Of a stretch of DNA of 5,677 nucleotides, positions 1 through 4,900 are shown in pieces; position 1 is the stretch's first letter, and each line of letters starts with the position of its first letter. The translations under genes were made by a program, and so were the position numbers. Under the pieces are notes generated by a model, which saw only the letters and a list, made by a program, of their open reading frames with translations, was not told where the DNA came from and ran no database searches. Source of the stretch: an uncultured Clostridia bacterium (lineage in GTDB: Bacteria > Bacillota > Clostridia > Christensenellales > Aristaeellaceae); NCBI GenBank assembly GCA_945877525.1, contig CAMDVP010000200.1, positions 1 to 5,677 of the forward strand. Reading direction: 5' to 3'.

Positions 1-73
1 CTACAAGCAGGATGAAGCCGGGCTGGCCGGGTTCCTGCGCTTCGCGGAGAGCCTCGGCTATCAGAAAGCATAA
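1..73 (+). CDS. C-terminal tail of an unrecognised protein (5' partial)
   Basis: An open frame enters from the left edge (first full codon at base 2) and ends at the TAA at 71-73, giving 23 residues that finish in ESLGYQKA. The codons are rich in G/C at the third position, like the certain genes of the window. A hairpin terminator follows 15 nt after the stop, which supports a real gene end. The fragment is too short to assign a family and carries no motif I recognise. It is the only plus-strand gene at this end and converges on the lexA unit. Confidence 0.6.
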   Translation, partial: YKQDEAGLAGFLRFAESLGYQKA

Positions 74-88
74 GATCAAATACAAAAC

Positions 89-130
89 AGGGCAGGGGAG
101 TCTACGGCTTTCCCTGTCCTTACTATTATA
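89..130 (+). terminator. Rho-independent-type terminator after the plus-strand gene
   Basis: Bases 89-100 pair with 109-120 in a 12-bp stem that includes three G-U pairs; the loop is about 8 nt. A T-rich but interrupted tract (TACTATTATATTC) follows. Read on the minus strand, the stem is followed by GTTTTGTATTTG, so it may also act as a second, back-up terminator for the convergent minus-strand unit. Confidence 0.65.
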
Positions 131-186
131 TTCTTCTCGATAAACGATTGTCTTTCCAAAGGCAGAAATCCACGCCCGCGGGTGCG

Positions 187-221
187 AAAAAAGGGCTTTC
201 CAATCGTCCTTTGAAAACCCT
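187..221 (-). terminator. Rho-independent terminator closing the lexA unit
   Basis: On the minus strand, GGGTTTTC (220-213) pairs with GAAAGCCC (200-193) in an 8-bp stem with one G-U pair, extendable by the A-T pair 221/192. The loop is 12 nt and a run of six T (192-187) follows at once. This is a textbook intrinsic terminator, about 45 nt after the stop codon of the Ham1-like gene. The rest of the 74-264 gap shows no gene. Confidence 0.85.
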
Positions 222-264
222 CGTAGCCGTCCCGTTGCTGCTATGTTGTTCAATCATCACAGCA

Positions 265-927
265 TTATTTGCAGTATTCCCGGATTCTCCCATGCAGCCA
301 GCGCAGCATGGCCCGGTGCTCCTCTTCGGCGGCCTTGTCGGTTTCGTAGCGGACGGCTTCTACCTCTTCCTTGGCCAACTCGGAACGGTATTTGCCCAGC
401 TGGGGATAATAGGTCAGACTGTCCAGCGGCCAGCCTGGAGTTCGCACAGCACAGGGCGCATCCACCAGAGTGATGGCCCGATGTGTCAGAATCTCCTGGG
501 AATCCGTCCAGGTTTCATAGGTATTGCCATCTTTCAGCAGGCACCATGCGTCCTGCCATGCTGCCTGAAGCATACCGCCATGTCGGCGGATGATGGCCTG
601 ATACCAGCGCAGCATTTCCTCATCATCCATGGTATGCCCGTGTACCCGGCGCACCATGACCCCGGGCTGGTCGGGGTGATCCTCTGGCAGGGACAAAAAC
701 ACTAGCCCGGAATCCTCCGTCAGCACAGGCAGACTGGAGGCAGCGTGCCATGCCCGGGCTTTTTCGATAGCGTTACCTTCAGCAGTGCGGGAATGCTCTG
801 CTTCGACATCCGAAAGGCCAAGTTCTCCAGGGGAAACACAGCGGGCTCCCGTCTCCCGCAGCAGATGCCTGATCCATGCCAGCTTGCTTGGGTTGTTGGT
901 ACCAATCAGCAGGGGTGGCATGGGCAT
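265..927 (-). CDS. Ham1/RdgB-like non-canonical NTP pyrophosphatase, divergent
   Basis: The 220-residue product resembles the Ham1/RdgB family, cytosolic enzymes that hydrolyse ITP, dITP or XTP to the monophosphate and pyrophosphate and so keep deaminated purines out of DNA and RNA. Seen: the nucleotide-binding start IGTNNPSK (residues 8-15), EGNAIEKA (50-57, the family's E-x-NAxxKA), TEDSGL (70-75, usually DDSGL; the second, more important Asp is kept) and PGV near residues 88-90. The C-terminal half is unusual: the family's FGYDP motif and the Ser-His-Arg near the end are not evident, and GWPLDSL stands roughly where FGYDP is expected, so substrate range is uncertain. The start is ambiguous: ATG 927 overlaps the upstream stop as TGATG, GTG 930 and ATG 921 are in frame, and GGGAGA at 936-931 could serve any of them, being best spaced for ATG 921. 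It is the last gene of the lexA unit. Confidence 0.8.
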   Translation of the reverse strand: MPMPPLLIGTNNPSKLAWIRHLLRETGARCVSPGELGLSDVEAEHSRTAEGNAIEKARAWHAASSLPVLTEDSGLVFLSLPEDHPDQPGVMVRRVHGHTMDDEEMLRWYQAIIRRHGGMLQAAWQDAWCLLKDGNTYETWTDSQEILTHRAITLVDAPCAVRTPGWPLDSLTYYPQLGKYRSELAKEEVEAVRYETDKAAEEEHRAMLRWLHGRIREYCK

Positions 928-1394
928 CACTCTCCCAAAAGTCCATGCGACCAGTCAATTTCAGTCATCAACAACTCGCAAAGTCCTGCCAGCCCCTGCG
1001 CATCCTCCTGAGAAAAGCGGTTCAGCAGCGGACTGTCAATATCCATCACGCCCAACAGACGGTTTTCTTTGACCAGCGGCAGCACAATTTCCGACCGGGA
1101 CGCGCCGTCGCAAGCAATATGCCCGGGAAAGGCATGCACGTCCGGCACCAGCTGAATCTCCCTTGTGCGCGCCGCAGCGCCGCATACGCCCTTTTGAAAG
1201 GGAATGATCGTGCAGGCCGGTTTTCCCTGAAAGGGCCCCAGCACCAGCGTGTCGCCGCAGGCCAGATAGAACCCGGCCCAGTTGATGTCCTCAAGGCTGT
1301 GCCACAAAAGGGCGGCGCAGTTGGACAGGGCGGGCAGGGGCAGGGGACAGCCTTCCAGAAGAGCGGCCATCTGGCGGCGTATCAGGCTATACAA
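927..1394 (-). CDS. msrC: Free methionine-(R)-sulfoxide reductase (GAF-domain fRMsr)
   Basis: The 155-residue protein is a single GAF domain that reduces free L-methionine-(R)-sulfoxide to methionine in the cytosol with thioredoxin-type electrons. The family signature is clear: NWAGFYL (38-44), LGPFQGKPAC (52-61), GVCG (69-72), VPDVHAFPGHIACD (83-96), SEIVLPL (101-107), GVMDIDSP (115-122). The three redox cysteines, C61, C71 and C95, have the same 10- and 24-residue spacing as E. coli C84, C94 and C118. I place the start at TTG 1394: AGGGGG (1409-1404) lies 9 nt upstream, the resulting MYSLIRRQMAALLEG matches the usual family N-terminus, and the length is typical. The frame stays open upstream to 1730, but that part only mirrors the membrane-protein gene in another frame. 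It starts 14 nt after the hemolysin III-like gene and overlaps the next gene by a TGATG. Confidence 0.92.
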   Translation of the reverse strand: MYSLIRRQMAALLEGCPLPLPALSNCAALLWHSLEDINWAGFYLACGDTLVLGPFQGKPACTIIPFQKGVCGAAARTREIQLVPDVHAFPGHIACDGASRSEIVLPLVKENRLLGVMDIDSPLLNRFSQEDAQGLAGLCELLMTEIDWSHGLLGE

Positions 1395-1408
1395 GGCGCA
1401 GATCCCCC

Positions 1409-2080
1409 TTACATCACATATAGATAGATGGACAAAAAGTGCAGCACTGTGCCGATCAGGCAGAAAAAGTGGAAAATGGAGTGGAAGTATTTTTTCCGTG
1501 AGCCGATGCCATAGAGAATTGCGCCTAATGTGTAGGCTACGCCGCCCCACACCAGCAGCTTCATGCCGCCGCTGGGAATGGCCTGCACCATGGGCTGATA
1601 AGCGATGATAATCATCCAGCCCATAATCAGGTACAGCGCCACGGATATTTTGGAAAATTTCTTCAGACTGACGGCGTTGAGCACAATGCCCACAATCGCC
1701 GTGGCCCAAATGACGCCGAACACCCACCAACCCACGCTGTCCCGGAGGGACACCAGCGTATAGGGGGTATAGGTGCCGGCGATCAGGAGAAAAATGGTGC
1801 AGTGGTCAATCACCCGGAACACACGCTTGGCCTTGTTGACCTTCAGGGCGTGATACAGGCAGGACATCAAATAAAGAATCAGCACCGTGAAGCCGAAAAT
1901 GGAACCGGAGACAATCCGATAAGGGTCGCCGGACTGGGCGGCCCGTACCACGCAGAGCACCAGCGCCGCAATGCCGAACAGGGCGCCCACGCCGTGGGAA
2001 ATGGAATTCATCAGTTCTTCACCCAGGGTATAATGTGGAATGGCAATCCGGTGCTTGCGCTGTTCATCCTGGCTGATCAA
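1409..2080 (-). CDS. Hemolysin III / PAQR-family membrane protein
   Basis: The 223-residue protein has about seven hydrophobic segments (roughly 31-47, 55-75, 90-110, 116-136, 145-162, 173-191, 202-222) and belongs to the HlyIII/YqfA branch of the PAQR superfamily. Members carry a membrane-embedded zinc site and may act as hydrolases; in bacteria the role is largely unknown and the name hemolysin is historical. Seen: ELMNSISHGVG (22-32), SCLYH (73-77), DHCTIFLLIAGTYTP (92-106) and HSIFH (200-204) with H214, which together hold the conserved Ser, Asp and His residues proposed as zinc site. The start is TTG 2080, with a near-perfect AGGAGG 7 nt upstream. It begins 32 nt after the lexA stop with no terminator between, so it is probably co-transcribed with lexA. 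Confidence 0.92.
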   Translation of the reverse strand: MISQDEQRKHRIAIPHYTLGEELMNSISHGVGALFGIAALVLCVVRAAQSGDPYRIVSGSIFGFTVLILYLMSCLYHALKVNKAKRVFRVIDHCTIFLLIAGTYTPYTLVSLRDSVGWWVFGVIWATAIVGIVLNAVSLKKFSKISVALYLIMGWMIIIAYQPMVQAIPSGGMKLLVWGGVAYTLGAILYGIGSRKKYFHSIFHFFCLIGTVLHFLSIYLYVM

Positions 2081-2112
2081 TGGGATACCTCCTATAAATA
2101 CGATAAAGCGCG

Positions 2113-2724
2113 TCAGCGAACAAGTCGATAAAGAGAGATCACCTTGCCGAGCACGGTGACTTCGTCGGCATAAATAGGCTCCATGGTGCTGTTTTCCGGC
2201 TGTAGCCGGAAATGCCCGTTTTCCTTGTAGAAGCGTTTGACCGTGGCGGAATCATCAATCATGGCTACCACAATGTCGCCGTTATTGGCTTCCTGCTGGC
2301 GGCGAACGATAATATAGTCGCCATCGAGAATGCCGGCCTCAATCATGCTATCGCCGCGGACAAGCAGGATAAAATGCTCGCCGTCGCCCAGCATCACATC
2401 AGGCAGGGCCACATAATCCTCCAGATTTTCCTCCGCAAGGATGGGCTGGCCGGCAGTTACACGGCCAATCACAGGCACGGCGGTGGTGCCGTTTCGCACG
2501 AAGTTCGGATCGCCCACCACCTCCATTGCCCGGGGCTTCATGGCGTCCCGGTGGAGAAGTCCGCGCTTTTCCAGCCGCTGCAGATGCCCATGCACCGTAG
2601 AGGTGGACTTCAGCCCGACGGCGTTGGCAATTTCCCGGACGGACGGTGGATAGCCCTTCTGCTGGATTTCGGACTTGATATAATCGAGAATACGCTGCTG
2701 ATTGTCGCCACGTGGCCGCTGCAT
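2113..2724 (-). CDS. lexA: LexA, SOS repressor / autopeptidase
   Basis: The 203-residue protein represses SOS genes and is inactivated by RecA-stimulated self-cleavage after DNA damage. Seen: an N-terminal winged helix-turn-helix (about 8-65, with YPPSVREIANAVGLKSTSTV), the Ala91-Gly92 cleavage site in RVTAGQP, the catalytic Ser126 in RGDSM and Lys163 in ATVKRF, all in normal positions for a full-length LexA. I choose ATG 2724 because AAAGGAG (2738-2732) is 7 nt upstream and the protein then begins MQRPRGDNQQRILDYI, as is typical; an in-frame TTG at 2745 lies upstream of that Shine-Dalgarno and is less likely. A matching SOS box overlaps the -35 of its promoter, so it is autoregulated. It heads a four-gene unit on the minus strand. 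Confidence 0.97.
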   Translation of the reverse strand: MQRPRGDNQQRILDYIKSEIQQKGYPPSVREIANAVGLKSTSTVHGHLQRLEKRGLLHRDAMKPRAMEVVGDPNFVRNGTTAVPVIGRVTAGQPILAEENLEDYVALPDVMLGDGEHFILLVRGDSMIEAGILDGDYIIVRRQQEANNGDIVVAMIDDSATVKRFYKENGHFRLQPENSTMEPIYADEVTVLGKVISLYRLVR

Positions 2725-2753
2725 GGTATCGCTCCTTTGAAGCAATTTTTCTT

Positions 2754-2783
2754 ATTATAGCATAGCATGGCGCAAAAAGTCAA
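2754..2783 (-). promoter_or_regulatory. lexA promoter (sigma-A type)
   Basis: On the minus strand TTGACT (2783-2778) and TATAAT (2759-2754) are separated by 18 bp: five of six and six of six consensus bases. Transcription would start near 2747, giving a leader of about 22 nt before the lexA ATG. The SOS box overlaps the -35, which explains repression by steric block. Confidence 0.88.
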
Positions 2784-2794
2784 ACAAATGTTCG
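2781..2794 (-). promoter_or_regulatory. LexA operator (SOS box)
   Basis: The minus-strand 14-mer CGAACATTTGTTTG fits the Firmicutes SOS box CGAAC-N4-GTTYG. It overlaps the -35 element of the lexA promoter and ends 7 bp from the -35-like element of the divergent promoter at 2801-2829. Autoregulation of lexA is standard for the family. An effect on the divergent gene is possible but is inferred from distance only. Confidence 0.88.
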
Positions 2795-2800
2795 GAACGG

Positions 2801-2829
2801 TTGCGCGCCCGAGGGGTATGTGCTATAAT
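2801..2829 (+). promoter_or_regulatory. Promoter of the Cys/His-rich protein gene
   Basis: A perfect TATAAT (2824-2829) lies 17 bp from a weak -35-like TTGCGC (2801-2806). The expected start near 2836 would leave a leader of only about 15 nt, with the GGAG ribosome binding site (2837-2840) at its extreme 5' end. The promoter is back to back with that of lexA; the two -35 elements are separated by 17 bp that hold most of the SOS box. Confidence 0.7.
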
Positions 2830-2850
2830 GCATATTGGAGATGATGCTTT

Positions 2851-3135
2851 ATGGCACTGAAGAAGATGTGCGTGCTGGATGACGACAAGGAGTGCAACGG
2901 CTGCGGCGAGTGCGACCGCTGCGACCTGGATCCAAACAAGATTTGCGATAATTGCATGAAGTGCGTCCGGGGCGACGCGGATTACCGGGCGATAATGGTG
3001 GATGATTTTGAGCTGGAGGCTGAGTTTGAGGCCAGGCAGAACGGCACCTATACAGAGGATGAGGCGCAGGACGAACCCGACTGTACCTGCGGGCATGATC
3101 ACGGACACAACCACAGCTGCGGCTGCAATCACTGA
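2851..3135 (+). CDS. Small Cys/His-rich probable metal-binding protein
   Basis: I do not recognise a characterised family. The 94-residue protein has three parts. The N-terminal part carries seven cysteines in a regular array, C15-x2-C18-x2-C21-x2-C24-x7-C32-x2-C35-x2-C38, preceded by C7 and containing DLDPNKICDNC. The middle (about 41-77) is acidic. The tail (78-94) is CTCGHDHGHNHSCGCNH, with four Cys and five His, like the metal-storage tails of SlyD or HypB. Zinc, nickel, copper or an iron-sulfur cluster are all possible ligands; no signal peptide or membrane segment is visible, so it should be cytosolic. The start is ATG 2851 with GGAG 10 nt upstream; ATGs at 2841 and 2844 are closer to it but open only a short frame ending at 2882. 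A good promoter lies upstream, next to the lexA operator. The gene is real rather than a shadow: its antisense frame has no own signals. Confidence 0.85.
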   Translation: MALKKMCVLDDDKECNGCGECDRCDLDPNKICDNCMKCVRGDADYRAIMVDDFELEAEFEARQNGTYTEDEAQDEPDCTCGHDHGHNHSCGCNH

Positions 3136-3137
3136 AA

Positions 3138-4274
3138 TCAGGTGACGGTCTTCTCCGGCGGGGTGAAACCGGCCTCGGCGGGGCTGTCGCCGTTTTCTTC
3201 GCTTCCGGGCAGATGAACGTATTCCGCAGCCATGCGGCGGCGGGCATCGGTCATGTCGGCGTAGTGCTTTCGTGTGGTGTCAACCGACGAATGGCCCAGC
3301 ACATCAGCCACCAGATAGATATCGCCTGTGGCATTGTACAGGTTGGTGGCAAAGGTGCTGCGAAGCTTGTGCGGGCTGATTTTCGGCTTGAGCGGAGCGG
3401 CGGTGGCAGCATATTTCTTGACAAGATTCTGCACGGCGCGCTGGGTAATCCGCCGCTTTTGCAGGGATAGAAACAAGGCGTCCTCGTGACCGGGCAGGGC
3501 GTCTATTTCTTTTCGTTCCTCTATATATTCGCCAAGGGCCGTCGCGACCTCCGGCGGAAAGTACAGCACCACCTGATTGCCGCCCTTGCGGGTAACAAGA
3601 AAGGCGTTTTCTTCTAAATTCACATCTGATAGATTGATGCCCACGCATTCCGAAACGCGAATGCCTGTTCCTAAAAAAAGGGAGAGCATAGCGTAGTCAC
3701 GTTTGGCTGTTATTTTCTGGTAGCGCTTCTGGGTTTCCGTCATGCCTTCGCCGGTTTCAGCCTGACTGAGCATTTTTGTCATTTCATCGCGTGTCAAGCG
3801 AAGAATGGGCTTCTCGTGAATCTTCGGCAGCGGCACCAGCAGCGTTACGTTGGACGGGATGCGGTGGTTTTGGAACAGAAAATCATACAGCGAACGGATG
3901 GAGCAGAGCTTGCGCTTGATGGCCAGGTCATGGTTGACCAGCGCCTTGACCGGCTGCTCCTGAGCGCCGTCGTCCTCCTTGAAGTAATAGGTCAGGTATT
4001 CCACATAGGCCGTCAGATCGCTCTGAGACACGCGGGCGAGGTCTTCGTCCGTCCAAAGGATCAACGGACGGTCTGAGAAGGCCACACGTTCCGCCTGCAG
4101 AAAATGAAAGAACGTGCGCATGTCGATGGCATAGGCCAGGCGTGTGAAGGTGCCGGTGGTCACAGCAATCGCGCGAAGGAAATCTGAACAGGCCTGAGGA
4201 AGCTCTCGCGTGATCGCACGGATCTGCAGGATGCGCTTGGCATCCACCTGGTCACGATAGGCTGAATCTGCCAC
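3138..4274 (-). CDS. Tyrosine-type site-specific recombinase (Xer/integrase family)
   Basis: The 378-residue protein cuts and rejoins DNA through a covalent 3'-phosphotyrosine. It has a SAM-like N-terminal DNA-binding domain (about 25-135) and a catalytic domain (about 158-352) with every key residue: R206 in GTGIRVSE, K230 in TRKGGN, H302 and R305 in SPHKLRSTFAT, H328 in LGHSSVDTT and Y338 in TRKHYAD. It is longer than XerC/XerD (about 300 residues), partly through an insert near 172-190 and a C-terminal extension after 353. The start is GTG 4274, with AAGGAGG 7 nt upstream. No excisionase, phage gene or attachment repeat is visible, so a chromosomal Xer-like role fits better than a phage integrase, but that is inference. 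A perfect inverted repeat lies just upstream and could be its operator or binding site. It ends 2 nt from the stop of the convergent Cys/His-rich gene. Confidence 0.93.
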   Translation of the reverse strand: MADSAYRDQVDAKRILQIRAITRELPQACSDFLRAIAVTTGTFTRLAYAIDMRTFFHFLQAERVAFSDRPLILWTDEDLARVSQSDLTAYVEYLTYYFKEDDGAQEQPVKALVNHDLAIKRKLCSIRSLYDFLFQNHRIPSNVTLLVPLPKIHEKPILRLTRDEMTKMLSQAETGEGMTETQKRYQKITAKRDYAMLSLFLGTGIRVSECVGINLSDVNLEENAFLVTRKGGNQVVLYFPPEVATALGEYIEERKEIDALPGHEDALFLSLQKRRITQRAVQNLVKKYAATAAPLKPKISPHKLRSTFATNLYNATGDIYLVADVLGHSSVDTTRKHYADMTDARRRMAAEYVHLPGSEENGDSPAEAGFTPPEKTVT

Positions 4275-4302
4275 AAGAGGGCCTCCTTTCGTTTTTTATG
4301 AG

Positions 4303-4342
4303 CATAACTATTCGTGAAACTGTGGTTTAGCGAATAGTTATG
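4303..4342. repeat. Perfect 12-bp inverted repeat upstream of the recombinase gene
   Basis: CATAACTATTCG (4303-4314) is repeated exactly as CGAATAGTTATG (4331-4342), 16 nt apart. Inside, AAAC (4317-4320) can pair with GTTT (4325-4328), leaving a TGTG loop, so the whole could fold into a long hairpin. On neither strand is it followed by a T tract, so it is unlikely to be an intrinsic terminator. It ends about 12 nt upstream of the Shine-Dalgarno of the recombinase gene. Operator, recombinase binding site or leader-RNA hairpin are the possibilities. The arms do not resemble dif, and the spacing is longer than the 6-8 bp of usual tyrosine-recombinase core sites. Confidence 0.8.
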
Positions 4343-4347
4343 GAAGG

Positions 4348-4386
4348 ATGGATAAGCGGGTGAGCAGCTCTCGCCCACCCGTCCAT
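4348..4386 (-). terminator. GC-rich hairpin after rnhA, possible weak terminator
   Basis: CGGGTGAGC (4357-4365) pairs with GCCCACCCG (4373-4381) with one A-C mismatch and a 7-nt loop, and ATGGA (4348-4352) with TCCAT (4382-4386) adds five pairs beyond a 4-nt bulge. It lies 11 nt after the original rnhA stop codon. On the minus strand the following bases (TCCTTCC) are pyrimidine-rich but have no T run, so termination would be weak. Confidence 0.4.
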
Positions 4387-4396
4387 GGCAAGGCGT

Positions 4397-4570
4397 TCAG
4401 GCATCCTCGTCCTCCCTGGGCGTATTGATGCGGCGATATTCCTTGATGGCGCCGGTAGCCAGCTCGTCACAGCGGATGTTCTGCGGATGATCCGCATGGC
4501 CCTTCACCTTGATAAACGTCACATGATGCTTTTTTGTCTGCGCAAGCAGAATGAACCAGAGATCCTGGTT
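4397..4570 (-). pseudogene. rnhA: Detached C-terminal part of RNase HI, in frame after a premature TAA
   Basis: Reading on through the TAA at 4573-4571 in the same frame gives 57 more residues ending at TGA 4399-4397. They are plainly the RNase HI C-terminus: NQDLWF (105-110 of the joined frame), VKGHADHPQNIRCDELA (126-142). They include H129 and D139, which match the catalytic His124 and Asp134 of E. coli RNase HI. The joined frame is 161 residues, near the E. coli length of 155. There is no ribosome binding site or good start codon here, so this part is probably not translated alone. No other stop or frameshift is present, so the lesion is a single base change that is either recent or a sequence error. 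Confidence 0.88.
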
Positions 4571-4882
4571 TTATACCGGTGTGCCGGCGGATGTCTTCCA
4601 CCCCTTCTTCTGCCAACCCTCGATCCAGTGATCGTTGAAGGCCTGCACCATGTAGTTGGAATCGGAATACAGCTTTACATCGCAGGGCTCCTTCAATGCG
4701 CCCAGGGCGCTGATGGCGGCAAACAGTTCCATGCGGTTATTGGTGGTGCCGGCCATATAGCCGCTCATTTCCTTGCGATGCGGGCCGAATTCCAGGATGG
4801 CGCCCCAGCCGCCGGGACCCGGATTGCCGGAGCATGCGCCGTCCGTATAGATATTCACCTGCTTGCGAGGTGCGCTGTCCAT
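4571..4882 (-). CDS. rnhA: Ribonuclease HI, truncated by an in-frame stop
   Basis: RNase HI cleaves the RNA strand of RNA-DNA hybrids (R-loops, primers) in the cytosol. The 103-residue product holds the N-terminal two thirds: YTDGACSGNPGPGGWGAIL (12-30), TNNRMEL (47-53) and SDSNY (73-77), with metal-binding D14, E52 and D74 equal to E. coli D10, E48 and D70. The frame stops at TAA 4573-4571, codon 104, just after GWKTSAGTPV. In E. coli this position is Lys99 of the PVKN motif, so one A-to-T change in a lysine codon (AAA to TAA) explains it. The product lacks the catalytic His and the fourth acidic residue, so as written it should be inactive or unstable. The start is ATG 4882, with GAGGGGAG (4900-4893) 10 nt upstream. 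It follows proC by 18 nt and is probably co-transcribed with it. Confidence 0.9.
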   Translation of the reverse strand: MDSAPRKQVNIYTDGACSGNPGPGGWGAILEFGPHRKEMSGYMAGTTNNRMELFAAISALGALKEPCDVKLYSDSNYMVQAFNDHWIEGWQKKGWKTSAGTPV

Positions 4883-4900
4883 GGTCGCATGACTCCCCTC

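Noticed and set aside
144..207. Short inverted repeat ACGATTG / CAATCGT and repeated CTTTCCA near the terminators
   Set aside because: Only seven bases with a 50-nt gap; expected by chance and better explained by the terminator hairpin.
148..705. Plus-strand open frame of 185 codons
   Set aside because: It lies mostly antisense to the Ham1-like gene, runs across the minus-strand terminator, and has no family motif or ribosome binding site.
1395..1730. N-terminal extension of the GAF-domain frame
   Set aside because: It overlaps the hemolysin III-like gene in another frame, does not resemble an fRMsr N-terminus, and a well-placed TTG with Shine-Dalgarno exists at 1394.
2212..2760. Plus-strand open frame of 182 codons
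   Set aside because: It is antisense to lexA, whose domains and catalytic residues are unmistakable; no promoter or binding site of its own.
2790..2798. GTTCGGAAC as a second LexA box
   Set aside because: Half-sites are in the wrong order and separated by one base instead of GAAC-N4-GTTC; it only partly overlaps the true box.
2755..3132. Minus-strand frame encoding an apparently hydrophobic 125-residue protein
   Set aside because: The hydrophobic look arises because the complements of Cys and Asp codons in the plus-strand gene read as Ala, Ile and Val; it also covers the lexA promoter, and the plus-strand gene has its own promoter and binding site.
4303..4342. dif-like or attachment site
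   Set aside because: The arms do not resemble known dif arms, the 16-nt spacing is too long, and no second copy or integrated element is visible in the window.
4160..4378. Minus-strand 72-codon frame upstream of the recombinase
   Set aside because: It overlaps the N-terminal coding region of the recombinase in another frame and has no recognisable motif.
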